From contig NC_009358.1 of the NCBI RefSeq assembly GCF_000092065.1, positions 372,001-436,000 on the forward strand: a stretch of 64,000 nt of DNA, given 5' to 3'. Position 1 is the stretch's first letter. Every line of letters starts with the position of its first letter. A program made the translations under genes and the position numbers. Shown in pieces: positions 1 through 8,657 of this stretch. Source of the DNA: Ostreococcus lucimarinus CCE9901. Lineage: Eukaryota; Chlorophyta; Mamiellophyceae; Mamiellales; Bathycoccaceae. Under the pieces are notes generated by a model, which did no database searches, was not told the origin of the DNA, and was given only the letters and a program-made list of their open reading frames with translations.

Positions 1-3000
1 AACAATCAGCAGTTTCTTCGCGCCGAATCCGCGGCCGTGCGCGGCGTCGTCGCGACGCGCGTCGAGCGAAACCGCGACGCGCGATGCGGCATCGCGAACG
101 AACGATGACGACGAAAACGCGCCGCCGGCGGCGAAGCGCGCGAAGACTCGCGACGCGGACGATCGCGAGGATGACGTTGAGCTCACCGACGACGCGCGCG
201 CGGACGAGGGACGACGGCGCGAGGACGCGGACGCGGACGAGGACGACGCGCGGGCGACGCTCGAGCGACTGAAACCGTCGTCGCCGACGACGCGCGCGAA
301 GTTTATTCAAAAGCTCTCGCTCGATCGACGACGACGAGATTTAGAGGTCGATGCGGATGGAAAGACGAAGGATGGCGCGGGCGCGTCGGAGACGGGGACG
401 AAGATGACGCCGTTGGAACAGAGCGTGAAGACGTTCAAGGCGAAATATCCGGGGACGATGCTGATGATCGAAGTCGGGTACAAGTATCACTTTTACGGCG
501 ATGACGCGCGGGATGCGAGCAAGGTTTTGGGAATATTCGCGTATCAGTCGAGGAACTATCTCACGGCGAGCGTGCCCGTGGTGCGGTTGAACGTGTACGT
601 GCGACGGTTGGTCAAGGCGGGGTATCGAGTGGGGGTGGTGAAACAGACGGAGACGGCGGCGTTGAAGGCGAGCGGGGAGACGGGGAATAAATCGGGGCTG
701 TTTGAACGGAAATTGGTTGGATTGTACACGAAAGCGACGTTAGACGCGGGAGCGGCGTTGTCGGACGCGGGCGACGACGGGGAAAAGTCGAGCATGGCGT
801 CGGGGGTGTTGTCGAATCATTTGTTGTGCGTCGCCGAGGATCGCGTCGCGGGCGGGGCGTCGACGTCGGCGTCGACGCGCGTGGGATTGGCGGCGATTGA
901 AACAAGCACCGGGGACGTACTGAGTGGAGAGTTCATGGACACCATGCAACGACCTGGGTTGGAGTCGCGGTTGTTGTGCATTTCACCCGCGGAGATCGTT
1001 CTCGTGGAACCAATTAGCGAACCGACGGCGCGTTTAATCAAGGCGATGTACGGTTCAGGCGCGAACGCGGCGCGCGTGGAGCGCGTGACGCGAGACGAAC
1101 TCACTGGCGTCACGCTTACCGGTACCAAGGCGGAGGAGGCGACACCCTTGGTGCACACCGCACTCTGCGCGGGCGCCAAGTATCTGAGAGAATTCGGACA
1201 AGCTGATATTCTTCATCTCGACGCCGCGTTTCGCCCGCTCGAGGGCGCGGACGAAATGAAACTCTCGCCGAATGTTTTGCGTCAACTCGAGGTTTTGACG
1301 TCTTCCGCGGGAACGTACAAGGGAAGCTTACTTTGGTTGATGAATCACACCGTCACACCCATGGGTGGTCGCTTGCTGCGTCACTGGGTGAGTCATCCAC
1401 TGCGTTCAAAGTCCGCCATCGAAGGCCGACTGGACGCCGTCGACGCGCTGCGCGAGTTGACGTCGTTTGAGGAAGGATCGATGATGGACCACGACAAAGT
1501 GAGTCACAACACGTTCAACGGATTGAAGATTCAACTAAAACAGCTCCCAGATCTCGAACGAAGTCTCGCGCGCGTGTTTCACGGCACGGCAACGCCCGGT
1601 GAGTTCGTCGGGGCTTTGACGTCGCTCGCAAAATTCAGCGAGTCGTGCGCAGCGATGCGCGCGAGCGTCTCTGGGGAGATCAAGTCGACGTTGCTGGAAG
1701 CGCAAATCGAAGCCGTCACCGATCCTCTTCTTCACGCGTTAGCAGACCAGTTTTTGAACGCGCTGAATCTGGAGATTGCGTGCGTGGACAAGCCTTCGAA
1801 GACGAAGATTGGACTCTTCAAGGACGACGCGGAAAGCTTTCCGGATTTGCACGCCGCCACTGCGGCGGTGGAGGAGGCGAAGCGCGCGATGGACGATTTA
1901 CTCCCGGAACTGCGCCGTAAGCTCGGCATGCCGCGTCTTGGTTACACCACCGTAGGCGGTGTTGGCGGCGGCGAGTGGCTCATCGAAGTCCCCATGGATC
2001 GCTCGTGTCCGACGACGTGGATCAAGGTGAGTTCGAACAAGAGCAAAAAGGTTGTACGCTACCACCCGCCGGAAGTCACGGAAGCGGCGGCGGCGTTAGA
2101 ATGCGCGAATGAACGACACATGTTTGCCGCCGATGCGGCATGGAAAGAATTTCTGTCGTCGTTTCGAGACAACTACGCCGCTTTTCGATCGGCGACGTCG
2201 GCTGTGGCGACGTTGGACGCGTTGCACGCGTTGGCGATTCTGTCAAGAAACGAAGGATACGTCCGACCAGAATTGCTCGACGATTCCGCGCCACCATCTC
2301 TGCACGTTGTCGATGGTAGGCATCCAGTGCTCGACGCGCACCTTTTGGATGACTTTGTGCCAAACAGTATCGACCTCCACGGCGACCGTACGCGCGCTCT
2401 CGTGATCACCGGACCAAACATGGGTGGGAAGAGTTGCTACATTCGTCAAGTGGCGTTGTTGAGCGTGATGGCGCAGGTCGGGAGTTTTGTTCCAGCAAAA
2501 CAGGCCCGCCTCACAGTGCTCGATGCAATCTACACGCGCATGGGAGCGAGCGACAATCTCGCCATGGGTTCATCGACTTTCCTCGAGGAAATGTCCGAGG
2601 CGTCAAACATTTTAGAAATGTGCACGCCGAGATCGCTCGTCATCATGGACGAACTCGGTCGAGGGACGTCGACGCACGACGGCGTCGCCATCGCGGCCGC
2701 CACGCTCGAACACCTCGTTCGAGATGCAAAGTGTTTCACGCTATTCGTGACGCACTACCCATCGGTCGCGCGCGACGTGCAAGCCAAGTACCCGACGCAC
2801 TGCGCGTCGTGCTTCACGTCGTACGTCGAACTTGAAGGTTCGTCGGAGGAAATGCCGCGAATTCAATTCCTGTACAAGCTCACCCCGGGCGTCGCCCATC
2901 GCTCGTTCGGTTTAAACGTGGCTCGCATGGCGTGCTTACCGCCCGCGGTGATTCAATCCGCCGGCGTCAAGGCTTCCGAATTAGAAATCACCACCGCTCG

Positions 3001-3154
3001 TCGAGCGCTCGCTCGTCGAGCGTTCAACCGCGAAACCGCCGACGCGTGCGCCTCGGCGACGTCCTCCGTCCTCGCCGCCATCGCCTCGGGCGATCACGCC
3101 ACCATGATCGCCGCGCGTGCGGCCGCCACCGCCGTCCCCGACGCTCGCGTCTGA
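1..3154 (+). CDS. MSH3: DNA mismatch repair protein MSH3 (MutS family), 5' end outside window
   Basis: MutS homologue; in other eukaryotes MSH3 pairs with MSH2 (MutSbeta) to recognise insertion/deletion loops in the nucleus. The reading frame is open from base 2 to the stop, giving about 1,050 visible residues, so the true start lies upstream; the ATG at 404 is internal. The mismatch-binding domain opens with TPLEQSVKTFKAKYP and the MSH3-like block LMIEVGYKYHFYGDDA, followed by VGVVKQTETAALKA. The C-terminal ABC ATPase has Walker A GPNMGGKS near residue 670 (counted from the ATG at 404), signature-type STFLEEMSE, Walker B VIMDELGRGTS with Asp near 749, and a switch histidine in VTHYP. The first visible residues, TISSFFAPNPRP, look like the second half of a PCNA-binding PIP box. 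The MSH3 rather than MSH6 assignment rests on the domain I wording. The partner MSH2 is not in this window. Confidence 0.93.
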   Translation, partial: TISSFFAPNPRPCAASSRRASSETATRDAASRTNDDDENAPPAAKRAKTRDADDREDDVELTDDARADEGRRREDADADEDDARATLERLKPSSPTTRAKFIQKLSLDRRRRDLEVDADGKTKDGAGASETGTKMTPLEQSVKTFKAKYPGTMLMIEVGYKYHFYGDDARDASKVLGIFAYQSRNYLTASVPVVRLNVYVRRLVKAGYRVGVVKQTETAALKASGETGNKSGLFERKLVGLYTKATLDAGAALSDAGDDGEKSSMASGVLSNHLLCVAEDRVAGGASTSASTRVGLAAIETSTGDVLSGEFMDTMQRPGLESRLLCISPAEIVLVEPISEPTARLIKAMYGSGANAARVERVTRDELTGVTLTGTKAEEATPLVHTALCAGAKYLREFGQADILHLDAAFRPLEGADEMKLSPNVLRQLEVLTSSAGTYKGSLLWLMNHTVTPMGGRLLRHWVSHPLRSKSAIEGRLDAVDALRELTSFEEGSMMDHDKVSHNTFNGLKIQLKQLPDLERSLARVFHGTATPGEFVGALTSLAKFSESCAAMRASVSGEIKSTLLEAQIEAVTDPLLHALADQFLNALNLEIACVDKPSKTKIGLFKDDAESFPDLHAATAAVEEAKRAMDDLLPELRRKLGMPRLGYTTVGGVGGGEWLIEVPMDRSCPTTWIKVSSNKSKKVVRYHPPEVTEAAAALECANERHMFAADAAWKEFLSSFRDNYAAFRSATSAVATLDALHALAILSRNEGYVRPELLDDSAPPSLHVVDGRHPVLDAHLLDDFVPNSIDLHGDRTRALVITGPNMGGKSCYIRQVALLSVMAQVGSFVPAKQARLTVLDAIYTRMGASDNLAMGSSTFLEEMSEASNILEMCTPRSLVIMDELGRGTSTHDGVAIAAATLEHLVRDAKCFTLFVTHYPSVARDVQAKYPTHCASCFTSYVELEGSSEEMPRIQFLYKLTPGVAHRSFGLNVARMACLPPAVIQSAGVKASELEITTARRALARRAFNRETADACASATSSVLAAIASGDHATMIAARAAATAVPDARV

Positions 3155-3292
3155 GCGCTCGCGTCTCCTTTCCTCTTCGCGCGTTCGTCGTCTTCGTCCC
3201 GTCGTCGTTGTCAGTGTCAACGAAAAGCGCGCGAACCGCCGCCGCGCGCGCGTCGTCCACACTCGCGCGCGCTCGCCCCCGCGCTTCCCGCG

Positions 3293-4297
3293 ATGGGCGC
3301 CGACGACGACGCGCGCGCCGCCGCCGTCGCCGGCGACGTCCGCGCGTTCCTCGCGCTCGTCGAGCGCGGCGCCGACCCGACGACTCGGGACGAAAACGGC
3401 GCGCACTGCCTGCACCACGCGGCGGCGGCGAACTGCGCGGCGATCGTCGATCATCTGCTCAGCGCGGGCGTGCGATGGAACGACGTCGATGACGACGGTG
3501 ACTGCGCGGGACAGTACGCGAGCGGACACGGACACGCGGAACTGGCGCGAGCGATGATGGACCACGCGACGGCGAGCGAGGTGCGGGACGGCGAGGCGTC
3601 GATGTCGGCGACGAAGGGCGCGAGCCGAAGGAACGAAGAGAGCGAGAAATATTTAGCGACAAAGGTGAGGTATAGCGGTGATGATAAATTGTTGGACGAG
3701 CGCGGAGACGCGGTGATGATGAGCTGGGAGGCGCCGTTGATGGAGGCGCACGCGGACGCGCTGTGCGAGACGAACGGCGACGTTATGAACGTCGGTTTCG
3801 GCTTAGGGATCATCGATGGATGCATTCAGGCTCGAGAGCCGAGGAGTCACACGATCGTGGAGGCGCATCCGGACGTGCGGGCGCACATGACGCGCGCGGG
3901 ATGGGATTCGAAGGCGGGCGTGCGCGTGGAGTTTGGACGGTGGCAAGACGTGCTGCCGAGACTCGTGGAGGAAGGTCGAAAGTTTGACGCGATTTATTTC
4001 GACACGTACGGGGAAGAGTACGACGACATGCGTCGGTTTCACGCCTTTTTGCCCAAACTTTTGCGCGAGGGCGGGCTGTACAGCTACTTCAACGGCATGT
4101 GTCCCGACAACATTTTCTTTCACATGGTGTACAATCGCGTCGCCGAGGTCGAGCTCGGAGCTTTGGGTCTCAAGGTGACGTTTGAGATGAAATCCATCGA
4201 CACCGCGGATGCGAAGATTTGGGAGGGCGTCACCCGTCGATATTGGTGGGGCGACAAGTACTTCTTACCCAAGTGCGTGTTCCGAGGCAAAGTTTAG
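3293..4297 (+). CDS. RMT2: RMT2-type protein arginine N5-methyltransferase with N-terminal ankyrin repeats
   Basis: Predicted S-adenosylmethionine-dependent methyltransferase of the RMT2 family, which in yeast methylates the delta nitrogen of arginine (ribosomal protein Rpl12). Residues about 5-90 form ankyrin-type repeats (for example GADPTTRDENGAHCLHHAA). The catalytic half starts near VMMSWEAPLMEAHA and contains the SAM-binding loop VMNVGFGLGIIDG, the acidic post-I residue in HTIVEAHPDV, and FDAIYFDTYGE. The closing region includes YWWGDKYFLPKC. At 334 residues it is close to the fungal enzyme in length, and the ankyrin-plus-methyltransferase order is typical of the family. The start is the ATG 138 bases after the MSH3 stop on the same strand. 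It is not a classical PRMT: no double-E loop or THW loop is visible. Confidence 0.88.
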   Translation: MGADDDARAAAVAGDVRAFLALVERGADPTTRDENGAHCLHHAAAANCAAIVDHLLSAGVRWNDVDDDGDCAGQYASGHGHAELARAMMDHATASEVRDGEASMSATKGASRRNEESEKYLATKVRYSGDDKLLDERGDAVMMSWEAPLMEAHADALCETNGDVMNVGFGLGIIDGCIQAREPRSHTIVEAHPDVRAHMTRAGWDSKAGVRVEFGRWQDVLPRLVEEGRKFDAIYFDTYGEEYDDMRRFHAFLPKLLREGGLYSYFNGMCPDNIFFHMVYNRVAEVELGALGLKVTFEMKSIDTADAKIWEGVTRRYWWGDKYFLPKCVFRGKV

Positions 4298-4357
4298 AGC
4301 GACGTCGACGCGCGCGTCTCCGCGTAGACGGTATAAAGTTACAATCAGCTTACAAGC

Positions 4358-4869
4358 TCACAAGCGCGGATGCATTCTCTGACTCGCGACTCGCGACGTC
4401 TTCGTCCTCGGCGAGCTCAAAAACTCGACCGCTTCCTTGACGCTCTTCAAATCGAACGCGTCGCGCGCGTTCGTCTCGTCGCGCGCTCTCGCCTTGGCCG
4501 CGACTCGCAACAGTTTTTCGAGCGTCGTCTCGTCGATCCGCGCGCGCGTCTCGCGTCGAAACGCGCGCGCCTCGCGCGGTCGCGCCGCGCTCGCTCGATC
4601 GTTTTCGTTCGTCCTCGTCTTCCCGCTCGCGAACGCGCCGTCTCGCGTCGTCGTCCTCCGCGCGTCGCGCGTCGCCACGCTCCTCGCGCTGTCCACCACG
4701 TCCCTCGCCGCCGCGCGCGACGCCCGCGGAATCTCCAGCGCCGTCGGCGCGTCGCGCGTCGCCGCGACCCGTCTCGGCGGTCCGAGCGGCGATCCGCGCG
4801 CGCGTCCGCGCGTCGTCGTCGTCGCCGTCGCCGTCGCGTCGCGTCGCGCGTTCCGCGGGGTCGTCGACA

Positions 4870-4906
<37 letters not shown>

Positions 4907-4960
4907 GCGCGCGCGCGCGATCGCCGCCGTCGCCTCCGCGCGAAGCGCGTCGCCGTCCAT
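4358..4960 (-). CDS. Hypothetical Ala/Arg-rich 200-residue protein
   Basis: I do not recognise this protein. The frame starts at a Met at 4960 (MDGDALRAEATAAIARARA), runs through a run of about a dozen alanines encoded by a GCC-type triplet repeat (about 4871-4906), and ends in a more balanced segment containing TTLEKLLRVAAKARARDET and DLKSVKEAVEFLSS. That C-terminal part has helical periodicity and ordinary composition, which is the main argument that the gene is real. The start lies only 90 bases from the ATG of the divergent signal peptidase gene at 5051, a layout typical of this genome. The frame stays open further upstream, but there it is arginine-rich low-complexity sequence. It could instead be a GC-driven spurious frame. 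Confidence 0.45.
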
Positions 4961-5050
4961 CGCGCGTCGCGGCGTCGCGGCGTCGACGAGTGCGGCGTCC
5001 GTCGATGCGATGCGACGCGTCACTTCGACGCGCCGTCGACGCTCGCCGCG

Positions 5051-5977
5051 ATGCCGCCGACGCTCGCGCGGTCGACCGCGGCGCCGACGCGCGTCGTCGC
5101 GTCGTCGCGCGCCTCCGCGCGCGTCCGAGCGCGTCGCGTCGTCGCGTCGTCGCGCGCGCGGGACGACGGCGCGAGGTTCGCGACGACGCCGACGACGGCG
5201 TCGCGGCGCGCGTGGACGCGCGCGATCGAGACGCGCGCGCGAGGAGACGCGCGGGCGGCGCACGTCGCGCGCGCGCAGACGCCGAGCGCGGAGACGAAGA
5301 CGGAGGGACGCGGGCCGGGGGGCGCGGGACGCGGCGGCGGCGGGTCGAGCGACGGCGACGGCGACGACGAGTACGTCGTCGACGTCGACTACCCGGAGTG
5401 GGTGCCGGAGTTTTTGAGGTTTAATCGAGAGGATATAGCGACGGTGTTGATCACGTTCGCGGTGTCGCTGGGATTCAGACACTTTGTGGCGGAGCCGAGG
5501 TACATTCCGTCGCTGTCGATGTATCCGGTGTTCGACGTCGGCGATAGGTTGATCGCGGAGAAGCTGACGTATCGGTTCAATCGCGAGCCCATGGCGGGAG
5601 ACGTGGTGATCTTTAATCCACCGAAGACGCCGAAAACGATGAAGGTGAGCAATGAGGTGTTTATTAAGCGCGTCGTGGCGGTGGCGGGCGATACGGTGCA
5701 GGTCAAGCGCGGCGAGCTCTTCGTCAACGGCGTCTCGAGAGGGAAAGAGTTAAAGCTCGAGCCGATCAAGTATCAGTACGGCCCGTTCACCGTGCCCGAG
5801 GGCGACGTGTTCGTGATGGGCGATAACAGAAACAATTCTTTCGACTCCCACGTCTGGGGACCGCTGCCGAAAAATCGCATCATCGGCCGCGCCACGGCCA
5901 AGTATTGGCCGCCGAACAAAATCGGCGGATTACCGTCCTACGCCGCCGCCTCCGTGGGCGCTCCCGAACTGAAATAA
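5051..5977 (+). CDS. Plastid (thylakoid) type I signal peptidase
   Basis: Homologue of the thylakoidal processing peptidase / Plsp1 group, which removes thylakoid-transfer signals from lumenal proteins. The N-terminus (MPPTLARSTAAPTRVVASSR) is Ser/Ala/Arg-rich like a plastid transit peptide. A membrane segment sits near IATVLITFAVSLGFRHF, followed by the catalytic box PSLSMYPVFDVGDR with nucleophile Ser156 and the KRVVAVAGDTV box with the general-base Lys206. The conserved VMGDNRNNSFDSHVWGPLP and IIGRATAKYWPP blocks follow. About 308 residues, close to plant family members. The start was chosen because an in-frame extension to 4370 would run antisense across the divergent gene and is pure low-complexity Arg. 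It probably shares a 90-bp divergent promoter with that neighbour. Confidence 0.92.
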   Translation: MPPTLARSTAAPTRVVASSRASARVRARRVVASSRARDDGARFATTPTTASRRAWTRAIETRARGDARAAHVARAQTPSAETKTEGRGPGGAGRGGGGSSDGDGDDEYVVDVDYPEWVPEFLRFNREDIATVLITFAVSLGFRHFVAEPRYIPSLSMYPVFDVGDRLIAEKLTYRFNREPMAGDVVIFNPPKTPKTMKVSNEVFIKRVVAVAGDTVQVKRGELFVNGVSRGKELKLEPIKYQYGPFTVPEGDVFVMGDNRNNSFDSHVWGPLPKNRIIGRATAKYWPPNKIGGLPSYAAASVGAPELK

Positions 5978-6095
5978 CCAACCGCACCGTTGAGCCACCG
6001 CGATTCGCGCGCTCGAGCGCGGACCCGCGCGTCGTCCGCGCGTCCCGCGAGCGCGTCGCTCGTCGCGTCGCACTCGTCGCCTCGCGTCGACGACG

Positions 6096-6587
6096 ATGAC
6101 CGCCATCGCTCGCGTCCACGCCCGCGCCGTCGCGCCCGCGCGCCGCGCGCGCGCGAGACCGCACCGCGCGTCGATCGCGCGCGTCGCGTCCGCGCGTCAG
6201 TGCGCCCGCGTCGCGACGCGCGCGAACGCATCGACCGATGACGTCGAGACGACGTCGACGAGCGCGGCGACGACGCCGGACGACGACGTGCCGATCTGGG
6301 AGCGCCGCGAGCTCGAGCGCAAGGCGGCGGACGCGAAGGGCGGACTTCCGTGGCCGGCGTACCTGCTGCTGAGCGTGATCGTGCTGATCGCGGCGACGGG
6401 GTCGATGTTCGAGTACGCGTATAAAAATCCAATCTTCGGCGTCGTCGGCGCGGATTCGGGGCTGTACGCGCCGATTTTGGGATGGTTCGTGTTCACGGGG
6501 TTCCCGCTGGCGGGATTCTTTTGGAAGAAAGGGATCGATGGGGCGAACGAGGCGAGCGAGGCGCAGGATAAGATGGATGGGTACTGA
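6096..6587 (+). CDS. Conserved plastid-targeted membrane protein, two predicted TM segments
   Basis: A 163-residue protein with a transit-peptide-like N-terminus (MTAIARVHARAVAPARRARA), an acidic linker, then a conserved core beginning PIWERRELERKAADAKGG. Two hydrophobic segments follow: WPAYLLLSVIVLIAATGSMF, and LYAPILGWFVFTGFP within a second membrane stretch ending before KKGIDGANEASEAQDKMDGY. From memory this resembles a small uncharacterised thylakoid membrane protein family of plants and algae with the same WERRE...ATGSxFEY...YAPILGxFxFTG pattern; the function is not known to me. It lies in the same direction as the signal peptidase gene, 118 bases after its stop. Confidence 0.75.
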   Translation: MTAIARVHARAVAPARRARARPHRASIARVASARQCARVATRANASTDDVETTSTSAATTPDDDVPIWERRELERKAADAKGGLPWPAYLLLSVIVLIAATGSMFEYAYKNPIFGVVGADSGLYAPILGWFVFTGFPLAGFFWKKGIDGANEASEAQDKMDGY

Positions 6588-6719
6588 GCGCGCGCGTCGC
6601 GACGCGCGCGGTTTGGGTTTGGATAACGTCGAACAGAGACGCGTCGTTTTAATCCTAGTCACGAAAGCCTTAGAATTATTAAAATCTCTACCCGTTCGCT
6701 CGCGCGCCGCGAACCGAAA

Positions 6720-8090
6720 TCATCTCTTTTTACCCGCCATCACGAGCGCGGTCGTGGAGATGATGCAAATCGTCGCCAAGACTTTTTGGGCGTCGTCGAC
6801 GAGAGGATCGCCGGCGTGTCTGTTGACGCCGAGCGACTCGCGAACGTTTTCGAGATTCCAGGCGTACAAAAAGTAGCCGAAACACAACAACCACAGGACG
6901 ATTCTGGTCGCCATGGGAATGGAGTCGTCCTCTATTTGCTCCTTGCGCATGCGTTCGGTTTCCTTGGCGATGATTTCGTCGCACGCCTCCTCGAGAGCCT
7001 CGATGCGCGCCATGGTCTCCTCGCCGTTCGGATCGCTCTTCGGGTCCACCTTGTGCACGAGTTCGTTGGCGAAGTGCTTGAAGCCGCTCGCTAACTCGAG
7101 CATGTTGTTGCACTTGAGCATGATGCGCGCGCTCAGGCCTCGGCGAATCTTGACCACGCCCTTGAAGACGTTTTCGTTGCCGTAGCACTCGGCCAACGTC
7201 GCGATGGCCATCACCTGAGGAATGGCGCAGAACCGGAAGATGGAGATCTCCTTGACTCGGCTCATGTACTTTAAGCAATCCAACGAGTGCGACAGGGCGT
7301 TGGTGATCAATTCGTTCATGCACTGCACCGCCTTTTCGCGGTTTTCCTCGTGTTGCAAATCGTCGAGCTCTTCGGCGTACTTGCTCCACACGCTCCTAGG
7401 CCAGAACATTCGCGGCGCGGGAAGCTCCTGAATGTCTTCCAAGTAATCGCGAATGATGTTCGTCTTCTGTAAAAACAATCCCATGGCGTTCGAGAGCTTT
7501 TCCTCGCCCACAAACTCCGCGCTCTCCATCTTCGACACCCCCCACAAGTTGGACAGACCGATGCCGACCAAGCCCGCGACGTAGTGGCAATACTCGTCGA
7601 AATCCGCCATGTCCATCACCTCCTTCTCGATAAACTTCGCCATCCCGTGCCCCATTCGCTTGGTGATGTCCGCGATCACCGTTCGATACTCCTTCTTCAA
7701 TCCCAAGAACACCGACGTCACGCGCGGATAATTCTTCATCAAATCCTTGTAGTGCTTCTCCCCGCAATCCGCGCTATAATTCGCGTCGTAAATGTACTCG
7801 TGAAACGCGAGCAGATCCGGCACCTTCCTCTCGATCGGTATGCTCATGTCGTCCTCCACCGTGTCCAGCGCTCGAAGCACGAGATAAAACACGCACACCG
7901 CGTCTCGCAGCTCCGCGTCCAGCCGCTGAATCACGATCGCGAACGATCTCGACACCTTATTCAGCACGTCGTAGCAGTACGCCAGATCCGGATCCTTCGG
8001 CAATCTCTTCGCCGCGTTCGCCATCATCTTCACCCGCACCAGCGGCGCGACGTCCCCCGGGTGCGACAGCACCGCCCGAAGCGCCCCCAT
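6720..8090 (-). CDS. SQS: Squalene synthase (farnesyl-diphosphate farnesyltransferase)
   Basis: Condenses two farnesyl diphosphates to squalene on the ER membrane, the first committed step of sterol synthesis. The 456-residue protein has the family start (MGALRAVLSHPGDVAPLVRV), the YCYDVLNKVSRSFAIVIQRL block, the first Asp-rich motif LRALDTVEDDMSI, the second Asp-rich motif in NIIRDYLEDIQE, and the conserved CAIPQVMAIATLAECY stretch. A C-terminal hydrophobic anchor is present (MATRIVLWLLCFGYFLYAWN), followed by another hydrophobic tail ending in GKKR. Length and domain order match plant and fungal enzymes. It is transcribed away from CHLH; the 567 bases between their starts hold an inverted repeat described separately. 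Confidence 0.97.
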   Translation of the reverse strand: MGALRAVLSHPGDVAPLVRVKMMANAAKRLPKDPDLAYCYDVLNKVSRSFAIVIQRLDAELRDAVCVFYLVLRALDTVEDDMSIPIERKVPDLLAFHEYIYDANYSADCGEKHYKDLMKNYPRVTSVFLGLKKEYRTVIADITKRMGHGMAKFIEKEVMDMADFDEYCHYVAGLVGIGLSNLWGVSKMESAEFVGEEKLSNAMGLFLQKTNIIRDYLEDIQELPAPRMFWPRSVWSKYAEELDDLQHEENREKAVQCMNELITNALSHSLDCLKYMSRVKEISIFRFCAIPQVMAIATLAECYGNENVFKGVVKIRRGLSARIMLKCNNMLELASGFKHFANELVHKVDPKSDPNGEETMARIEALEEACDEIIAKETERMRKEQIEDDSIPMATRIVLWLLCFGYFLYAWNLENVRESLGVNRHAGDPLVDDAQKVLATICIISTTALVMAGKKR

Positions 8091-8657
8091 CCGTCGCGTC
8101 GCGCGTCTCGCGACCGAATCCGCGACCGGGTCGTCGGACGATCGATCCGCGTTCGAATCGTTCGTCGCGACGCGCGCGATCGATCGCGTCGACTCGACGC
8201 CGGACGACCCGTCGACGTCTGCCGCGCGTCCCGCCGGCGCCGGATCGACGACGCGCGACCGCGCGTGCGCGTTCGCGGGCTTCTATGTAGACACTTACCT
8301 CGCGATACTACGTCATACTGCATCGTACTGCGCACCCTGAAATATCTATGAAACCCGAAAGTTGCGACCACGCGCCTTATCCGCCGCCCGGATCGCGCGG
8401 CATTTTTATCCGGCGCGCGCGATAAAAATGACGTCGACGCCATCTCATGGGCTTAATCGCACGCTGAATGCGAACGCGCGACGCGCGCGACGCGCGCTCG
8501 TCGTCGATCGCGCGAACGGGACGATCGCGTCGACGAACGGCGCGGCACACACGCGCGCGAGCACGCGCGATCGACGACGAGCGCTCGCGCACGGATCGTC
8601 GAGTCGAGTCCGAGCGCGCGCGCGATCTCGCGAGTCGCGGGCGCGCGAACCGGGACG
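8091..8657. promoter_or_regulatory. Divergent intergenic region between squalene synthase and CHLH
   Basis: No credible gene is seen here. Two items stand out. GAAATATCT at 8339-8347 differs by one base from the plant evening element AAAATATCT. A perfect 10-base inverted repeat, CATTTTTATC at 8401-8410 and GATAAAAATG at 8421-8430, is separated by a 10-base GC spacer. The right arm is followed directly by ACGTC, an ACGT-core motif. The AT-rich arms contrast with the GC-rich surroundings. A regulatory role for either gene is inference. Confidence 0.45.

Noticed and set aside
4370-5050. Upstream in-frame extension of the signal peptidase gene
   Set aside because: The extension is almost pure arginine/alanine and runs antisense over a more plausible gene; the Met at 5051 gives a proper transit peptide.
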